DNA from: Pseudolysobacter sp.
Lineage (GTDB): Bacteria > Pseudomonadota > Gammaproteobacteria > Xanthomonadales > Rhodanobacteraceae
Reading direction: 5' to 3'
Length of the DNA: 7,076 nt
Assembly (NCBI GenBank): GCA_025351985.1
Contig: JANXUW010000168.1
Coordinates: 1 to 7,076 of the forward strand
A program made the translations under genes and the position numbers. Positions within the stretch are counted from its first letter, which is position 1, and each line of letters opens with the position of its first letter. The notes beneath the pieces are model-generated. The model did no database searches. It worked only from the letters and a program-made list of their open reading frames with translations, and was not told the origin of the DNA. Positions 5,401 through 7,076 of the stretch are shown here, one piece after another.

Positions 5401-6804
5401 AGCGCGCGCTTCGGCGTCGTAGGCGTTGCTGGTCGCGCTCCATGAGTTGCTGGAAATGCGTGCACCTTGTGCATACACCGCCTTCGCCAAACCCGGCGTG
5501 GTATTGCTGCCGCATGCGGCGAGCGACGTATCGAAACTGCCGGCGTCGTTGAACACCTTGCTGTGGCCGAGGCGCGTATAGGGACTCAAACCCAGTCCGC
5601 GTGAATAACCCAACGTATCCTTGTACGGAAAACCGAGTCGCACGTCGTAACCACCGACGATATTGGTGTTCAGATGACCATGTCCTTCGATGCCGCTGGC
5701 GGTCGGTGCGCTGCCGCAATTCGTGACGTACGCCAGTCGCGTGGTTACGCCATCGCCGTTTTTTGTCAAGGTGGCATCGCCACCGCCATTGGTAGCAGAA
5801 CCGTTGCCCAAACCATCATCGGAAACATCGACGATCGGATAATCCGCCGGATTGGTAGAAAATCCGCGCGCGGCGAGAAAATCCAGATAGCCCGGCGCCG
5901 ATGGCTGACTGCCGCCAGCATTCAAGATGCCGGCGACGATTTGATCCTGGCGCTCATCCTTGCGGGCGCGTTCCGCATATTCTTCAATCGCGAAAACTCC
6001 CGGCAATTGCGCAATCGCCGCGAGGTCGGTTTCGTTCAACATCATGCGTACCGCTTCGATGCCGGAAAGATCGGCCCACGCGCTCAGCGCCGAGCCTTGC
6101 GCATAGTGCAATACCTGCGCCTTGACATCGGCGTTACCGGGATAAGTCACGACCGATACCGTTGCCTTGAAAACCTTGCCCTTGGTCAGACCGGCAGCCA
6201 CGCGATCGGCGAGCGGACGGCTGAGTTTCATATACGGCGAATAGCTGCCGGTGTATTGAATGACGCCGCCCTGCGCCACGCGTTGCGCGATGCGCTGGAT
6301 CGCGGCTTCGTCGGCTTGCACGATATACGCGTTGTTTGGAATGTATTGGACGATACGCACACCGTCTTGCTGCAATACGTTCAGCCATTCATTGACGACC
6401 GGGCCGACAAACTGCACAAGTTGCAGCGAAGCACCCGAGGTTTTGCGCGTCTCGAATTGCGCTGGCACGGCGGGATCGGCGTCCTGCGTCGGCTCGACCG
6501 TGACGGTGTCGAATTCGATACTGTCGTCAACTACTGTTGACTGATTTTTGCTCGCGATCGCGAGCTTGGACAAATGCGCCGCATCCACGCGATACAGCAG
6601 GAAAGTGCCGTAGTCGTGCAGCAGTTCCACGCCCGGCTCGGCTGGTGCATACGCGCCGGTGGGAACGACGATACGAGTCGTCGCGATCGCTGGCGCAACG
6701 GCGGTGGTCGCTTGCGCCAGCGTCACCGCCGCCAAAGATCCCAGCGCCACTACAATCTGTAGAAAACCCGTGTTATTCGGGCGATTCAAATTTCTTTGCA
6801 ACAT
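2413..6804 (-). CDS. Secreted modular subtilisin-like (S8) serine protease, Kp43-type, with P domain
   Basis: This is an exported endopeptidase of 1463 residues. The frame extends 9 codons further (to 6831), but the ATG at 6804 has GGGGAA six bases before it and yields a normal signal peptide: basic R4/R8, hydrophobic 14-30, probable cleavage after AQA (30-32). Residues ~33-290 are a long cysteine-free propeptide with the 'EWLNVLQQDGVRIVQYIPNNAY' pattern of Kp43-like proteases. The catalytic domain (~321-671) has Asp329 (SDDGL), His375 (GHGHL), oxyanion Asn494 (FAAGN) and Ser605 (GTSHSTP). A Kp43-type beta-barrel follows (~676-806; INNLDL...NNYEAIFVP). Then come an Ig-like segment (~817-915), a fibronectin III-like module (~916-1008; RYYWRVTA), a proprotein-convertase P domain (~1016-1156; FSLINPSN, GTWTLSIND), two VCBS/cadherin-like repeats (~1163-1249, ~1253-1349) and a dystroglycan-type cadherin-like module (~1353-1443). 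The tail contains VFRDEFE (1449-1455). Eighteen cysteines suggest disulfides. It probably digests external protein; the extra modules likely bind calcium, surfaces or polymers (inference). Confidence 0.95.
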   Translation of the reverse strand: MLQRNLNRPNNTGFLQIVVALGSLAAVTLAQATTAVAPAIATTRIVVPTGAYAPAEPGVELLHDYGTFLLYRVDAAHLSKLAIASKNQSTVVDDSIEFDTVTVEPTQDADPAVPAQFETRKTSGASLQLVQFVGPVVNEWLNVLQQDGVRIVQYIPNNAYIVQADEAAIQRIAQRVAQGGVIQYTGSYSPYMKLSRPLADRVAAGLTKGKVFKATVSVVTYPGNADVKAQVLHYAQGSALSAWADLSGIEAVRMMLNETDLAAIAQLPGVFAIEEYAERARKDERQDQIVAGILNAGGSQPSAPGYLDFLAARGFSTNPADYPIVDVSDDGLGNGSATNGGGDATLTKNGDGVTTRLAYVTNCGSAPTASGIEGHGHLNTNIVGGYDVRLGFPYKDTLGYSRGLGLSPYTRLGHSKVFNDAGSFDTSLAACGSNTTPGLAKAVYAQGARISSNSWSATSNAYDAEARAYDVATRDADTTAAGEQSMLFVFAAGNAGNGASTIGTPSTAKNILTVGASENYRPSDEDGLWTDGCAVDSTGADNAMDVIAFSSRGPVKGARIKPEIIAPGTHIHGTASPSPLYNGNGVCDAYRPSGQYIFASSSGTSHSTPAIAGTASLVYYWLQNKFSDALPSPAMLKAYLIAHPTYLTGVGANDKLPSNVQGYGMPNLSAAFDNTPKVVQDQTTVFTTAGATATLTAQVADPSKPVRIVMVYSDAPSVASTGSTGGILINNLDLKATIGASSYVGNQFNATGGFSTAGATVTDTKNNYEAIFVPAGATGAIAVTVTATALSGKANSAAATNNQDFALVCYNCTSTADFSVSSNVYANQVCAGTPATWNLSLAAQLGFSSSVNMSAAGLPAGATPTFTPSAVVPSGATTLSVSTTGLAAGTYPFSTTGTSGALIHSAPMALSVTAAAPVAPALSAPVANAYGVSPTPAMSWAASANARSYLLEVSTDPTFAATAFSVTLSTTSFSLYRPLTPNTRYYWRVTAQDVCGNGVSAVQSFVTSAATCQVFNSTNVPKTIPTSGTITSTLTSTLSGTLGSVSVVSLTGTHTYFSDLSFSLINPSNTNVKVMASSCGSTSSAWSLGLDDQAAGNPGTWNCTPAPIGGGLTYKPSNPLAGLINSPANGTWTLSINDAATPDGGTLSTWGLNLCVQSAPNVALASNDSFSVHQDASLTTAAPGVLGNDLPTTGATVAVLAAPTHGAFSLAANGSFSYTPSAGYCGADSFTYTETSGTSNSTATAAIDVVCSPTGVAAAIELNQGALTGTLVGGATSVLATASGPSGHTLTAVLNASPTHGTLTLNSDGTFSYLHDGSSTTSDSFTYNVCDTTAVPTACSAPVTVTISIDLNPLAACSLRKQVVGEGDTLNLDLSSLFTDPASGTLSYSSTGLPATLALDPATHILSGTLASGSASTTPYNVVFSAQNIHGGAASKPATFLVLPNGGKVFRDEFEGSVEISCP
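2758..3318 (-). repeat. Two tandem VCBS/cadherin-like repeat modules in the protease
   Basis: Residues ~1163-1249 and ~1253-1349 share the pattern PTHG-x3-L-x3-G-x-FSY, then DSFTY about 10-15 residues later, followed by a closing strand: APTHGAFSLAANGSFSY...ADSFTYTE and SPTHGTLTLNSDGTFSY...SDSFTYNV. This is typical of bacterial VCBS or cadherin-like adhesive repeats. The copies are diverged in sequence, so the duplication is old. The first begins with the usual 'ND.F.V' start and 'GVLGND' strand; the second lacks the 'GNDL' motif. Confidence 0.75.
3337..3759 (-). other. P (proprotein convertase, Homo B) domain inside the protease
   Basis: Residues ~1016-1156 read as a jelly-roll P domain: an early VPKTIPTSGTITSTLT strand, SDLSFSLINPSNTNVKVM with the family's 'L...L..P....' strand, GGGLTYKPSNPLAGLINSPANGTWTLSIND, and the closing GGTLSTWGLNLC. 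P domains normally follow the catalytic domain of convertases and many secreted bacterial S8 and metalloproteases and often bind calcium. Here it is separated from the catalytic domain by about 340 residues of other modules. Confidence 0.8.
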
Positions 6805-6810
6805 GATGTT

Positions 6811-6816
6811 TTCCCC
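6811..6816 (-). promoter_or_regulatory. Ribosome binding site that fixes the protease start
   Basis: On the minus strand GGGGAA lies six bases before the ATG at 6804. The alternative upstream ATG at 6831 lacks a purine-rich sequence at suitable distance and would add nine charged residues in front of the signal peptide. Confidence 0.7.
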
Positions 6817-6922
6817 AAAACGTAAATGCAAACGAGCGCACCGCGACGTTGATTGATCGGCTCATCTACCGTCACGCGCCCTGTGCAAAACCGATCGCGA
6901 ACACAGGCAGAAATTGCCGCTA

Positions 6923-6948
6923 CTTGCGCCGCCCCGTGCAGGCGCAAG
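6923..6948 (-). promoter_or_regulatory. Perfect 8-bp inverted repeat in the protease leader
   Basis: CTTGCGCC (6923-6930) and GGCGCAAG (6941-6948) flank a 10-base loop. In the protease transcript this would be a stable GC-rich hairpin about 120 bases before the start codon. No U-run follows on either strand, so it is not a standard terminator. It could be an RNA-stabilising 5' hairpin, part of a structured leader, or a protein-binding dyad. Confidence 0.5.
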
Positions 6949-6952
6949 ATCA

Positions 6953-6972
6953 CACTTAAAAATTGCTAAGTG
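6953..6972. promoter_or_regulatory. Inverted repeat CACTTA-8-TAAGTG in the divergent intergenic region
   Basis: CACTTA (6953-6958) and TAAGTG (6967-6972) form a perfect 6-bp dyad around the AT-rich spacer AAAATTGC. A 20-bp dyad with an AT-rich centre between divergent genes is a common layout for a dimeric regulator's operator. It overlaps the candidate -10 of the protease promoter. Confidence 0.4.
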
Positions 6973-6983
6973 ATGCTATTGAA
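6955..6983 (-). promoter_or_regulatory. Candidate promoter of the S8 protease gene
   Basis: On the minus strand TTCAAT (6978-6983) and TTTAAG (6955-6960) are spaced by 17 bp; they match the sigma70 boxes at three and four of six positions. Transcription would start near 6948 and give a leader of about 145 bases. A second -10-like box, GATAAT (minus, 6990-6995; five of six), lies slightly upstream but has no good -35. Both are weak. Confidence 0.3.
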
Positions 6984-7026
6984 CACCTAATTATCCGATT
7001 TGCCATCGACCTTGAGGCGTAGTCTT

Positions 7027-7076
7027 ATGCCCGCGAAAGGCGCTTACTCGACTTATGGCTATGGCTCCAATCGATA
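7027..7076 (+). CDS. Start of a divergent gene, product unknown (3' part outside window)
   Basis: ATG at 7027 is preceded by GAGG (7014-7017) at an ideal spacing of nine bases, and the frame stays open to the end of the window (16 codons: MPAKGAYSTYGYGSNR). Too little is present to name a family. The Gly/Tyr/Ser content is notable but means little at this length. It would be transcribed divergently from the protease gene and share its 222-base intergenic region. The strong ribosome binding site is the main evidence. A second ATG at 7055 is in another frame and has no binding site. Confidence 0.5.
   Translation, partial: MPAKGAYSTYGYGSNR

Noticed and set aside
4093..6540. Plus-strand frames of 304 and 288 codons (4093-5007, 5674-6540) opposite the protease
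   Set aside because: They are Arg-rich shadows of a clearly coding minus-strand gene with catalytic motifs. No start signals or recognisable domains.
6850..6900. c-di-GMP (GEMM) riboswitch in the protease leader, suggested on the minus strand by GCACAGGGC followed by CGGTAG
   Set aside because: The two short similarities are only a few bases apart. The second helix and the conserved loop between them are missing, so the fold cannot form. An Infernal search with the GEMM models would decide.
1..7076. Mobile element, phage, CRISPR or defence system
   Set aside because: No transposase, integrase, direct-repeat array, terminal repeats or nuclease genes are seen, and base composition is even across the window.

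Overview
The window looks like a chromosomal segment from a GC-rich Gram-negative bacterium, most likely a gammaproteobacterium of the order Xanthomonadales (Rhodanobacteraceae or Lysobacteraceae type). This placement is an inference. It rests on base composition, the style of the S-adenosylmethionine synthetase, a large modular secreted S8 protease with a Kp43-like core, and the FRDxF[DE] tails on two exported proteins. No rRNA, tRNA, CRISPR array, transposase or integrase is visible.

Layout. Positions 3-494 (+) hold the 3' part of a gene for an exported, single-heme cytochrome c-like protein, followed by a likely intrinsic terminator at 523-545. Positions 546-730 form the control region of metK, with a 20-bp near-palindrome (584-603) and a probable sigma70 -10 box enclosed by a GC-rich inverted repeat (671-691). 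metK (731-1930, +) encodes S-adenosylmethionine synthetase and ends at a strong hairpin (1947-1978) that can work on both strands. Convergent to it is a small gene (2021-2221, -) for a 66-residue, very hydrophobic membrane protein. Next comes a terminator at 2339-2369 (-), which ends the largest gene, 2413-6804 (-). That gene encodes a 1463-residue secreted subtilisin-like protease with signal peptide, long propeptide, S8 catalytic domain, Kp43-type barrel, Ig/fibronectin-like modules, a P domain, two VCBS/cadherin-like repeats and a final cadherin-like module. The last 222 bases before a divergent partial gene (7027-end, +) contain the protease promoter and leader region with two clear dyads.

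How the parts relate. The genes do not form one operon: strands alternate and terminators separate the units. metK is housekeeping. The cytochrome-like protein and the protease are both exported and share a short C-terminal signature, hydrophobic-F-R-D-x-F-[DE], 6-8 residues before the stop. They otherwise share no evident domain. This possible C-terminal sorting or processing tag is the most interesting signal here.
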